Shown piece after piece: positions 20,949-32,577 of a stretch of 54,957 nucleotides of DNA. How positions within the stretch are numbered: position 1 is the stretch's first letter; every line of letters starts with the position of its first letter. The stretch is from Scenedesmus sp. ARA3 (lineage: Eukaryota; Chlorophyta; Chlorophyceae; Sphaeropleales; Scenedesmaceae), in NCBI GenBank assembly GCA_004335835.1, contig RWJK01001968.1:1814-56770 (forward strand). Reading direction: 5' to 3'. Made by a program: the position numbers and the translations under genes. Under the pieces are notes generated by a model. That model had not been told where the DNA came from. It was given only the letters and a program-made list of their open reading frames with translations, and searched no databases.

Positions 20949-23900
20949 ATGGCTGTGCTGCTCGAACAGGGCACTTTGGAGCCGCTTGTCAGCTTCACGG
21001 AAGTTTCTGTTATACAAACCATTGATGTCCAAGCTCTACAGAAGCTTCTAGCCAAGCTCAGCGAAGGGCAGGCAACAGCACATGCACAGATAGAGCGCCA
21101 GCAGCAGGAGATAGAGGCGTTGAAGGTGGACAGGCAGCAAAGTCATCTTCAACACTCACAGTCAAAGGTAAAAGTTCTACCCGGCACCTGCTTGCTGTCA
21201 CAACGCATCTGATAACTGCACGATCAACGCATGCGCTCCACTGAGTTACTTGTCAAGCATATATCCTATGGCCTTACAAGCGCCTGCTTGCTGAAATCGC
21301 CCTGCTGCACTGCTCCTAACAGAAAGCTCAAGACCTTTTGCAAGATGGCGGGCCCAGACGTCACTTGGAAGCTGCTCGTACTGCAGAAGCAGACACCAAC
21401 AACACCACAAGTGACCAGCCATCAGCTGCTGCCACTTTGCCAGCAAACTCCGCCAATGACGACGCAGTTTTTCAGAAGCAGGTGCGCCTCCTGACTGCAG
21501 CGCAGCGCATATTCTTTGCAGCAGCTAGTAGCTGTCGTGCATGGCAGAGTCCGCGCTGTCATAACGGCAGTACAGCACTGCTGCCTTGCCAGAGCTGCTG
21601 GCGCGCGCACTACTGAGCGTTGTGCGCACAGGCAACAAACCCGCACTGCCGTACTCTGTCTTGCAACGCGTACAGCAACATTGCTTACTTGAAGGATGGA
21701 CCAATCTATGTTGACACGGTGATATACCTTATTTGACACTCGATGCATGCTGCTTGGCCACCATGCTGCTCAGGACCAGCTGGCAAAACTAGCTGAGAGG
21801 GTGCAGCAGTTGGAGGCACAGATGGCTGCATCCCAAGACGCTGCTGCAGCAAGCACAGCCGCACCCCAGCTGGCACCAGCAGCTGCTGCTCCCAACTCAT
21901 CAGCAGCACCCGCCTCAGCCACCACACCAGCAGCACATGCTTCGCCTGGAAGTCCCACAGCAGCAGCACAGAGCGGATCTATACCAAGCCAGCAGGCAGA
22001 CACAGCTGCAGGCCTGCAAGCCCTCCAGCAGCAGCAGGCATTGCTAGCCAGCCAGCTGGCAGCTCTTGAGGAGTCCCTGGCAGCAGCTGCGCGCGACTGC
22101 GCACAGCAGCTGCAGGATGGGCTTGCAGGAAAGGCAGATGCAGCACTCCTGCAAGGCCTGCTGCAGGGCCTGGGCAGCAAGGCAGACAGCAGGGAGCTGG
22201 AGCAGGCCAGGCAGCAGCTTGCAGGAAAGGCAGACAGGGCTGAGCTGGATGCACTGCTCAACAGCATGGCAGGTGTCTGCTTTGGGGCAGGTGACACTGA
22301 GGACAACAGCACTGGAGATGGCGCAGGTGCTGGTGGGAGCGGCGACGCATCAGATGGCAGCAGTGCTGCTGCTGGTGTTGGTGGTGGGAGTGGTGGCGAC
22401 ACAGCGAGTGCTGCTCAGCTGTCCAAGCTGCAGCTGCAGCTGGCGCTGCTACAGGAGCGAATCAACAACAAGGTGAGCTGGCTGATGCTCCACAGCTAGA
22501 TGTCAGGCAGGCTTTCAGCACAGTGACGGTGGTGGGCAACCGACTGGCATCATCGGCCAAACTTAACGCATGTCAACGTTCTGCTGCCTTGCCGCACGCT
22601 CAGCATGTTGTTGGCCTGTCTGTCAGTCAGCTGTGCAAGGCAGGTTATATCTTAAGTCATGTTTAACTTGCATGCTGCTGCTGCTGCCTGGTGTCTGCAG
22701 GCTGATGCGGCGGCAGTGGCTGGTGTGCATGATGACCTGGCAGCAGCCAGGCAGGAGTTGGCACAGCTGCAGCTGGACATCCAGCAGCTGCTGGCGCAAG
22801 CTGCAGCAGACCGCAAAGCAATTGGCGACATGAAGCGGCTACAGATGCAGCCAAGCCAACAGCAGCAGCTAGGCGTGAATCCTGCAAGCATGCCAGGCCA
22901 GGTGGCAAGCTCAGGAGCAGCAGTGATGGGAAGCGCTGACAAGGACACTGCAGCCCAGCTGCAGCAGTTGCCACTGCTACTGCTGAGGTTGGCAGCTATT
23001 GAGCGGTCACTGGCAGGGGCTGCAGCAGCACCGCAGCCAGCAGCTGCAGCTCCAACACGCAACAGCAGCACTAACGGCAGCAGCAGCAGAGCAGCTATTG
23101 AGTCAAGCAGTGGTGGTGATGGCACTCTTCTGGCCAGCTTGGCTGCACAGGTAGCGAGCCTGCAAGCACAGGTGGCACAGCTGCTGCAGGGCCGTGTAGC
23201 TGGCAGCCGCAGCAACAGCGTGCACAGGCCTGTCATGTCTGTTGGTGGCAGCTCGCTGCATCTCGCAGCAGCTGCTGAGGCTGGAAGCTGTGCAGCTACA
23301 GGCGGTGCACAAGATGACAATTCTTCAGCTGACGGAGCAGCACCAACAGATGCAGGGGCAGCAGCAGCGGATGCAGCAGGGGTTGCAGAGGCAGGCGTTA
23401 TGGCAGCATTATCTGAGCTGGCTGAGCGAGTGGTGGAGCTGCAGGCTCAGCTGGACGGCCTGTCTGCTGCCAAGGCTGACAGGGGGGAGCTAGAGCGGTT
23501 GAGGGGGCTGCTGGCAGAGACAGCAGCACAGGTGGGCTTACTGGGGGTGCAGCTTCTGTGTTGAACAATATGGTACACAGCCAGACCCGGCTGACATGAC
23601 GCAAGCAACGCTTGCCAAGCGCTGTCTTTGTGCATGCCTTGCTGTTGCCTCCTGCAAATGCAAACCCTAAAACCCGTGGCATTGTGCAAGCATCCATCTG
23701 CTGTCAGGCCCGTGCTTACTGTTTATGTTTGCATGTGGCTGTCCGCTGCATGGTGCAGAGTGATGTTGAGATGCTACGCCACAAGCTGGACTCCCAGCTT
23801 CAGCAGCTGACCCGCCTGACACAGCAGCTGGCCGGCAGCAATGCAGCATCCAGCGCAAGCCCTGCATCGACTGGCTACTTGGCGTCTGGGCGCAGCAGCA

Positions 23901-26085
23901 ACAGCAGCGGCAGCGGTCCAGCAGCAACACATTCAGACCTCGCCATGGCGGGTGCTGCTGATGCAGCAGCAGGAGGAGTGGTGTCTGTGGAGGCTAGTGC
24001 CTGGCACATGATGGGCAATGCAGATGGTCCAGGCAGCGCAGCAGGACTGGCAGCAGGACAACATCAGTCTGGAGGGTCGCCTGGCAGTATGGCTTCAAGC
24101 AAGGAGCAGCAGCAAGAACCCAACACAGCAGGCCTGCAGCAGCAGCTGCTGCAGCAGCTGGCAGGCCTAGAATTGCTGGCGGAAGCTGTGTCACTGCTCG
24201 CAACAGGCCAGGCTGCAGCTGCCGGCGGCGCTGCTGCGGCCAATGCTGCGGACAATCAAGGCGGCAACAGCAGCTTCAGCTTTGCTGCTGGGGGCGCAGC
24301 AACAGCAGTGGCAGCAATGAAGAGTGATCCAGGCAACCTGCAGGGGCCGCCTGGTGCTGGACCGCAATTGCTGCGGCTGCGTAGGCTGCTGCAGACAGGC
24401 CAGGTTGGCCGCAAGATGGACTGGTTTGACCCAGTGCTGCTGCAGAAGATGGTGAGTTCCTTATTAATAGAGATCCTACGGGTGCGCTAATGTTGCAGGG
24501 AGGCTTGTCCTTTGCTTCCAACTGCCTAGCTGGCGAGTTGCTGGAGCTGTACACATGACACAATGCATGCTGTATGCTCTTGTTTGATTTCCTGGCCTGC
24601 TGTGCCTGCTCTGCTTTGCAGGCGCAGCGCCTGGCAGCAGCCGAGGCGCTAATCAAGATGCAGCCACATGCAGGTGGGGCTACTGGAGCTGCAGGCACAG
24701 CTGGAGATGTTGACAGCCGGTTGAAGCGGCTGGCTGCTGACGTGCGCATGCTCAAGGAGCGGCTGGGTGATGCTGGCGCAGCAGCCGCAGCAGGTGGCAG
24801 GCCACAAGGCCAGGTGAGGGTGCCAGCCATGCAGAAGGGCTTGAACCGTACACATCCAAGTATCAGCCCCCGGGATGCAATTGGATGCGGCGGAGGCACA
24901 GAAAACTCAAAGAAGCACACAAGAGACATGATGCTGTCTGTGTGCAAATATCTTGGAGAGCTAATAACAAGACAGGCAGTATCATGCAGTGCAGAGTCCG
25001 CGCCAACTCTGCAAAGCAACTTGCGGCGGCTGCCATGCCTGCTGACTTTGCTGCAGGGTGGTTGGGGTGTGCGGGGAGATGGAGACCACACCATGCTGGC
25101 CGCTAAGCCTCTGGGCGGCTACAGGTGCATGGCCTGCGACAGGCCACTGGGCGCGCTGGATGCCAGCCCAGGCCCACACCTGCCCACAGGTAACACGTGT
25201 GCAGCTTGCTCAACTGAAGATGGCGGGTGTAACACCATGTGCTTTGTGTTAGTTTACGTAGTTGGGCCTGCTGCCTCTGCCACTGTGCGTCGAAGAATGC
25301 AGCTTCAGTGCAGCTGCGCACGTCAAATTCATATGGTGTCTGATCAAAAGGCTGGCACGCATACTACGTGGCTTGAGGTTCCGCTGCGCGCTTGTCTTGC
25401 AGGATTGATGCCAATCAGCCTGCCCAACGGAGCTGAGATGGCAGCTGCGGCAGGAACAGCTCTCGGCAAGGTGAGGCATCCATGAATGCAAGAAGGTGGA
25501 CTGTGCTGGCTAGCAGCTGCCACTTTCGCACATGCCAACGCGGTGCAGGCTGCTGCAGTTCAAGTCGTGCTTGGTTAGCAAAATGCGCGCATAACAGTCT
25601 TATGGCTAGCAAGGTGTCCTGTCTTTCGTTGTGTTGTGACGCTGCTGTTCACTGCGGCGGCTGCAGCTGTTGCGAGTGTGCTGCCCATCCTGCGTGCTGA
25701 GCGCTGCTTACTGTTGCGCGCTGATCGCTTGCTGCTGCAGCTACCACCAGCAGCCGCTGGCAGCCGGCGCACCACCATGCAGGAAGTGGGAAGTGCAGCA
25801 CCTGCTGCTGCTGCTGGCGAGCAGCCCAACTTCAGCCCAGGAGGCAGCCCAGAGCCAGGCTCTGCTGGCCGCAGGCTGACAGGGCCGCAGAGCTGGTACG
25901 CACAGGCCCATGGGCTGCCTGCAGAGCAGCTGCCCAAGGGTGATGTGGGGCCACACTTGCCGCCAGGAGGTTGGAGGGGCAGCCTGCCCAGGGCAGAGGA
26001 TGGCTCGGTGCTGCCTGCGCTTGTGGCGCGTGGAGGGGCCAGCGGCATGGCTGGGCCGCCTGGGACCGCCCAGGGTGGCAGGTGA
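20949..26085 (+). CDS. Coiled-coil protein with DUF4795/QRICH2-like motif
   Basis: Exons 20949-21167, 21323-21481, 21774-22472, 22701-23531, 23759-24451, 24622-24813, 25057-25189, 25403-25470, 25741-26085 give 1112 aa in phase. Repeated coiled-coil heptads (QQLEAQMAASQ, LQLQLALLQERI, QLQLDIQQLLAQ, LSELAERVVELQAQLDGL) are separated by Q/A/S/G-rich linkers. Three similar units read GLAGKADAALLQGLL, GLGSKADSRELEQAR and QLAGKADRAELDALL; AKADRGELERLRGLL is a fourth. Exon 7 holds GGYRCMACDRPLGALDA followed by SPGPHLP. This matches, from memory, the CxxCDRPL...GPHLP core of DUF4795 (as in sperm-flagellum QRICH2). The KAD(R/S)xEL units also resemble that family. A ciliary or basal-body structural role is inferred. 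The last exon is Pro/Gly-rich and disordered. Confidence 0.82.
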
Positions 26086-27259
26086 CTAGAAGAGTAGCTG
26101 CTGATGGGATCATTGTTTGTGGTGGCAAGTGGCCTGCAGCTGCTGTTGATTATATCTTGGACATGTTACGACTTGTGGCAGTAGCTGCAGTATGATCAAC
26201 CTGCTGATCTTGACTGAGAGGTTTACAACGCGAAGGCAAGCTGGTATCATACCACCATACCATGTGCTCAAGAATTTCGGTTCAACACTTCAGTTAAAAC
26301 CCGGTTCTGGCAGGACGCACCTGTAACTAGCTCATTGGCTTCTTCTGCCCTAGTGCCAGTCTCATCAAAACACTCATGATCATCGATGTGTTACCATCTA
26401 GATACCACAGCAATACCAGCATTGGCCCCGCAGCACACTGGAGTGCAACGAGGAATAAGCGCTGCTCTTCTGTGCTCAGCACAGGCTTGCAAGCATCACA
26501 GTGACTTTGACAAGGCAGATAACACCCACTACACTCGACATGCCATGCCTGAAGCTGCCATAAAGGCAATAACATACAAGCATGCCCGATACCTTCAGAG
26601 GCTGGACCATCAAGCTGCAGATCAGATCTTGCTTTGTTCAACACAGCGCACACTTGCAGGATTTGCCCCGCTTGCACCTTGTGCATCACTTTGACAATAT
26701 CACTGAGGGGGGGCAGAAGCCACTGCTAAATGAAGTCTGGCCAGACGTCTAGGTCACATGCAGACTAAAAGGCTGCACAAAAGCAAAGTATGTGTCGCAC
26801 ACATAGTATGCAGTTATAGTTAAAGCAGCATTGCCATATTGCATATTTGGTGTGCACAGGACGCCACCATGCCTTGAGAACAGCGACTGTTACTCATGTA
26901 ATGCCTGTGCATCAACACTAGTACTTGGCTTGCACAGCGGATGTCGCAATATGCAGTTAAGGACAGTCACTTCATTCTCCAGAGAGCGCACATGTGCGTC
27001 TACATGAGTCAAATTCACACAGTCAAATCAATGATGAAAGAGGGAGTCACACTGGTCAAACAACAATGTCAAGTCGCTTGCATGAACTACCAGCGCTGCC
27101 GCTGCTGACGAAGCTTTGGCAGTCTGCTTCTCAGGAGTACCTGGCTCCATGCTTTGAAAGGGCGCTCTCAGGATATCTAATGGCTTTTGTGCAGAATCCA
27201 TGTAACAGTGTGTGCTGTGTGACACCTGGCAATGGCGGCCAGGTAGCATACACGGCTCA
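26086..27259. other. Convergent intergenic region
   Basis: It lies between the ends of the DUF4795 gene (plus) and HEI10 gene (minus). No open frame looks like protein. The sequence is more AT-rich than neighbouring exons. Confidence 0.55.
26322..26326 (+). terminator. Polyadenylation signal TGTAA
   Basis: About 237 bases after the stop of the DUF4795 gene. Confidence 0.45.
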
Positions 27260-30041
27260 TCAAGCGCCAGACAGATGAGCCAGCACCTTCAAGGTCCTTG
27301 ATGCGCTCGGCCTTCTGGTAGCTTGTAAGCTCACATGCTCAACATGCCGTTGGGTGAGGCTACAGCAGCAGTACAGCAGAACGAGAAGCAGGTGGGCACA
27401 GACAAGCAGGCGGTTAGGTGAACACGACCAGGTGTACAGTGCTCCTGTGTGATTGTCGTGCCGTGCAGCAGGCATGTACTGCATAGGAGATGTAGTGCAG
27501 AACCAGCGCTTGTTGACAGTGTCACTGACACCTGCTGTCCTGGTGTGGTCTATCTGATGCGGTGTTCCAGATGCAACCTGCGCAGGCATCATCAGCTTCC
27601 GCTTGGCAGCAACATATCTTGCCTGCATGCCCATGTGTGCAACACAGTTGCTCACCAAGGCCCAGGCTGCCGCCGCGTGGCATCAGGCGCATTGAGTTGC
27701 CAACACCAACCCCTCCGCCAGCCATCCTGTTGTTGCCTCCACTGCCAAACATGCCCGCACCACTGGTGTTGGGCCTTTGCTGAACAGCCAGTGCTGGCTG
27801 CAGGGCGCCTGGGGAGATGCTGCCAGGAGCAAACATGTTGCGCGCAAAGCCCGCAGCTGCTGTGCCTGGGCGCTGCTGTGGCACTGTTGCACTGCCATGG
27901 CCAAGGACTGTTCAGTTGCAGGGCAGCAGTACACAACGACAGCTGGATCAGTGCAGCAGAAAGATGCTGGCACATGATGTTGCGCGCTGTGCACATCATT
28001 CAAAGCACCTGCTGTCAAAATGGCTGGACAAAGCTTTACACGCATGCAACGGCAGCTAGACAGTCCCCTCTCAAAAGCTGCAAATCAGTTGCATATGATG
28101 AGCAGAAACGTCCTGTCTCTTGCAGTCAGCAGCGGCACTCACAGGATCCTCCACCAGGTGTTGGGCGTAGCTCTATCACAGACTTGTGCTGTTGGATGGT
28201 GGTGATCTGCAGCCCAACAAACGGCACGCAGCAAGATGTTAGGCCACCTTGCACATGCGTCCGGATTTTGTTGCAGGACTTTGCTATTGGCTATTGAATC
28301 CGCAACACAGAGGAACATAAACTGTGCAACACAAACGCAACCAGCGATCCGGATGCTGTGACAAGTCTGCACCTGATAACAGTTCAAGCACAGGCTGCTA
28401 AAGTGCTGTGGCAGCTGTTCACTGCCCTGCCTGTTGTGCTCACCATCTGCATCGGCCCTGAGCCAAACGGCGAAGGATGCCTTCCTGAGGTAGACAGCTG
28501 CACACCACCAGCGGTGTGCATGCCGCCGCCAGAGCCATTGCTCCTGCCACCACCACCGCATGCAAAGCGCCGCTTGAGGTCCTCGTTCTCCTGCTGCAGC
28601 GCCTTGATCATCTCCTGCAGCTTGCGCGTCTGCCTGCAGGGTGGAAGAGGAGTAGCCATGGCAGCCAGCCAGCAGAAGCACAACAACACAAAGACTGAGC
28701 AGAAGGACAATTGCAATGCTCTCGTGGGCCTTATCACAGGCTCTCATAGGCCTCATTACAGCATGTGCAGCAGCAACCAGCATGATATGGCACATGCAGG
28801 CATGCGTCTGCTGCAACCATGCAACACATCTTGCTGTTTCAGCACACTGCTGCATTGCGCTTACAGTGACTTCTGTTGGTACTTCTGTGTCAGCTCATTG
28901 ATATCTGCTTGGATGCCATTCTTCTCCTGCACAGTCTCCTGGTACCTCCTCTTGGCCTGTGGCACAAAACACCAGTTGCGGGGCATGTCAGTCGCAACGG
29001 TTTCGTTCGTCAGCCGCGTTGCAGAGATGATTGCTGATGTAGAAGGCGATCCTGTCAGACGGCAGTTAAGGGCTGCATGCACAATTGTCCACACATACCG
29101 CCACGTCTGCTGAAGACAAAGTGCAATTTACCTAAGTCAGCTAAGCAGTATGCAGCAGGATGAGCGCTGGGCATCACAAACAGCAGCTGCCGCCAACGAG
29201 ATGTTATGCGCTTACCTGCAGGTAGCCTTGGTGCACCTGCTCCAGCTTTGCCTTGCACTGGCTCTGCATCCTGGTGAACTTCTTGCTCAGCTGGTTGTGG
29301 TCAAACTGCGCATTCAGCTTCTGCTGCTCACAGAAGAACTTGATGCCTGCGAGCGCAGACTCCATGATGGTATGGGGTGTCTGGCCGCACAAGCTCAGCT
29401 GCAGCGCCAGAAGTGCAGGAGAACAGCAGATTACCACAGCACAACGATTAGGTAGAAGCGCTTCATGCTCAAAGTGATGATATGCTGCAACTACAGGCAA
29501 GCAATGCACCAACGTACGCCAGGCAGGACCTTGCTCGCTGGCACAAACTGCTTTCCAGCCCGGCTTGTCATGTCGTCTGCAGCAGCATGTCTCACCTGCA
29601 ATACTGAGCTGTTCTGCATGATGGTAACCTGCTTGATGTTGCTGCAGGCACAAGAAAGAAGCAATGTGGTCAAGCAAGTGTAACAGCAGGCTGCAGCAGT
29701 ACGCAACAGCTGGCTACAGCCCCAGAACTGTTACCTGCGTGTGATGGGGCCCTCACACAGAGGACATGGGTCATCAGCTTCAAGTACATCCTTGGCACAA
29801 TTCGGGCCTGCGCAACATACAGTAAGCAATTGAATGGCAGAGCAATATCATATGAATGCTGCCTGCAGCACATCCATGGTTGCACACTGTTCCTGACAGT
29901 GCATTATCCAAGCCGCGCAACAGGCATGCTTGCGCCAAACTCAACCAAGAACTCACAGAAGAGGTGGTTGCACGAAGCAGCGATGCACACTGACTGCGCT
30001 GCCATCTGCGCAGCGCATTTGTTGCAGCGCATGTTTTCCAT
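27260..30041 (-). CDS. HEI10: HEI10/CCNB1IP1-type meiotic RING protein
   Basis: SUMO/ubiquitin E3-type RING protein that marks and promotes class I crossovers in plants and animals. Exons 30041-29957, 29807-29735, 29641-29596, 29398-29216, 28956-28865, 28633-28444, 28206-28143, 27907-27656, 27321-27260 give 348 aa in phase. The C3HC4 RING is visible: C6-x2-C9, C24-x-H26-x2-C29-x2-C32, C43-x2-C46. After it come the family's coiled coil (FTRMQSQCKAKLEQVHQGYL, RRYQETVQEKNGIQADINEL, TRKLQEMIKALQQENEDLKR) and a Gly/Ser/Pro-rich tail ending RTLKVLAHLSGA, similar in placement to the HEI10 C terminus. The exon 8 acceptor (27908) has in-frame alternatives. A second ATG (MRCNKC) three codons in is also a possible start. 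A TTTCTTTGCAG acceptor upstream suggests a 5' UTR intron. Confidence 0.9.
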
Positions 30042-30802
30042 TATGCTCAGCTCCTGCTTGCACAGCTCCAGTAGTCTGCTGCTGTCTCAATGCCTTTCCT
30101 GCAAAGAAAATATGGTTTACAGACATTCTTTAGATTCTAGTTTGGCCTGCATAAGGTGCAGTGCTGCAATGTGCTTTTGAAATGCCTGTGGATGTTGTGT
30201 CTGCAGCTGCTGATGTACTGCTGGCTGCCTCACTACCAGGCGCACCATCGCTGCCCTGCTGGCTTGCAGTAATAAAAATGCTGACGCTCATTCAACTGCA
30301 CAGTGCCCAGCTGCGTGGGAACTGCTCTGGCGACGCAGCACACGCAGCAGGGAGCAACCATAACACCTACTTTTGCACTGTCGTTGACTCACGCCGAGCC
30401 GCTTAAAGGTCTTGATGCGCGCTGTTTCGCTTCAGTTTAGTTGTCATTATGCCCGGCTAGAAAGCTGCGGCCTTAACCGTACTAGTACTGCTATTCAGGC
30501 GGAAGCACGGCCCCAGCCTGTTCGTCGAGCACCGAGCTCACTGCATAGTCAACGCAAAATTCATACAGGTTATGCTCTGAGCTAACATTCAACAGTGTCC
30601 GCTGAGGACAGACTGTCTTGAAGATGAAGGTACTGCCTGTGCGGAACAGGGTTTTCAAACCTTGTCATATGTCACATCCAGAACACTGTCATTGCCAGGC
30701 ACTGAACTGATTGCAAACCGGTGCTTTCATGTCTGGATGGGAACTTGACTTGCGCAAGTAGCACAACCGCAAGTTTTGTGTTGGCACGTGTGGAGCAGAG
30801 GC
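30042..30802. promoter_or_regulatory. Shared upstream region of HEI10 and PTD/SPO16-like genes
   Basis: 761 bases separate the divergent ATGs. On the minus side a possible 5' UTR intron runs from GGC|GTGAGTC (about 30391) to TTTCTTTGCAG (about 30103). A short upstream ORF of 14 codons (starting MTTKLKRN) lies near 30455. No known meiotic promoter motif is recognised. Confidence 0.4.
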
Positions 30803-30912
30803 ATGGCGCAGCTACAGTCTGAGTATCAGCAGCAGATGACAGTAGAGCAGCAAGACCTTCCCTTTGCATGCTTCCAACCACCACCAGCACCACAGCAGCA
30901 GCGTCCAGAGCA

Positions 30913-30956
<44 letters not shown>

Positions 30957-32577
30957 TCAGACAGCAGCAACCGCAGCAGCTGCTTACTGGTGTGTGCATC
31001 CTGCGCCAGGAGCAGGGCGAGCCCCAGGCAAGCAGCAGCATTGACACAAGTGTGCTGCAGAACGCTGGCCTGAAAATCAGGCCAAGCTCGTCATGCATAC
31101 CGGTAAGCACTTGCTGCTGCAGCCGCGGCGGCAAATCAGAGCTGATGCCGCAACTGACCTAGCCCACAAGAACATAGTCAACATGACACAAGACGCAGGA
31201 CAGCTGACACAGCGTCAATGCAATCATAATGACCGAGTGGGTTCCCAACATCCTGAATCATCACGAGGACATATGTGCTGGCTCGTGTCTCAGCCGCCTC
31301 AGGCAGTGCCTGAAACCTGCTTGCAGGACATGATTATCTCTGCGCCAGCCCTGCCAGCACCATTGGCTGTGGTGGTTGTGCAGCCATCAGCGCAGAGCCC
31401 AGGCAGCTCCATGGACAGCCCTGCCTTCCTGCAAAGGTACGCAGCCTTCATCAGCCCCTACCATTTGCACCTACCATCACACATGTAGTAGCAGGCACTT
31501 GGTTTTACTACTGCATGTGTTTTCCTGCAGGTGCGTCAGCATGGCAAACACCTCACGGCTGAGCTGCGTGCTCGTGCCACACACGCTCGCAACACATCCT
31601 GCGGTGCTTGACATCGCCTGCGGCAACAGGTGCGACTGCAGCAATAAAAGTGCTCCGTGTGTTTCCTGCAGGCCAGCCCATTGCCTGACACATGCGGTTC
31701 ATGTGAGGAGCGCTAATCGTAAGTGCGCACTTGATTGTTGACAGTCAGCACTTGATGCATCATGCCACTGTCCTCAACAAGACAAACACCCACGTGTGCA
31801 CCAGTTTGCTTCTGCTCTGACATGGAGTTGCTTGATGTCTGGTTGCTGCAGCTTCAACAGCAAGATCATGCTGCAGTACTACACGCCCCAGGAGGGTGCA
31901 GCAGCATGCATCCTGCAGCTCGCCATCAGCCTGGCTATGGCAAGCGATGAGCAGGCTGCTGTTGCAGAGCAGGTGGGCTGGGTGCTGTATGCTTGCAACC
32001 TACCCTCATGAGCAGAACCAAACTGCCAGAAGAATGGGCATTTCCAGCACCGTTATAACAGCTGCCCCGTTAACTTTGGCGCCTGCTTGGCACAGATGCG
32101 ATGTCGGCCTGATACCCAGAGGATGGTTTAGTAAGCAGCGGCTGGGTGACGTCGCTTGACCTTCACAGCATTGCTGACAGCTGAGAAGGATTTTGGGAAC
32201 GTCGTATGCGCAGTGGTGAGTGTATGGCACATACATGTCCCAGTCCTCAAGTCCTAGACATCTGAGGTGTGCGTTACTGTTTATGCGGTGCTTACTTGTG
32301 TGTCTGTGCCGCCATCTCTGCGCTGCCTCTGCTGCCACTGCAGCACCTGTCAGCAGCCACTTCCACAGACGCGTTGCAAGCCTGCCTGGCAGGCCTGGCT
32401 GCATGCGGCCCTGCACTGCCGACCGCAGAGCAGATGTGGGGGCTGCTGGCGCTGGGTTACGGGTCACTGCACCAGCTGGCAGTTGGCGCAACAGCCGAGG
32501 ATGTGGCAGCATGCATCGGGTGCACTGAACAGCAGGGGCAGCAGCTCTGGTGGCTGTTCAATGGCGTTGAGGCGTAA
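30803..32577 (+). CDS. ERCC1-like helix-hairpin-helix protein, candidate PTD/SPO16
   Basis: Exons 30803-31102, 31327-31436, 31531-31629, 31852-31972 and 32344-32577 give 287 aa in phase. The N-terminal ~100 residues include polyQ. The rest follows the XPF/ERCC1-type plan: hydrophobic strands LAVVVVQPS, RLSCVLVPHT, KIMLQYYTPQEGAAACI with a following helix, then a C-terminal tandem HhH: EQMWGLLALGYGSLHQLAVG and EDVAACIGCTEQQGQQLWWL, parallel to ERCC1's FGSLxQL...EDLxxCxGxGxxKAxxL. No catalytic nuclease motif (GDxxxER) is seen, as in the inactive meiotic PTD/SPO16 partners of SHOC1/ZIP2. A possible extra exon (about 32170-32216, LLTAEKDFGNVVCAV) is protein-like but does not fit the phases. The head-to-head neighbour is HEI10, another crossover factor. 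Ortholog naming is inference. Confidence 0.6.
30918..30956 (+). repeat. (CAG)n microsatellite coding polyQ
   Basis: Uninterrupted run of 13 CAG codons in exon 1 of the PTD/SPO16-like gene, followed by more Gln-rich codons. Confidence 0.95.

Noticed and set aside
29100..29130. Mini-exon in HEI10 between TTGTCTTCAG and GTATGTG
   Set aside because: Eleven bases; including it breaks the phase between two exons that join correctly without it and match HEI10 spacing.
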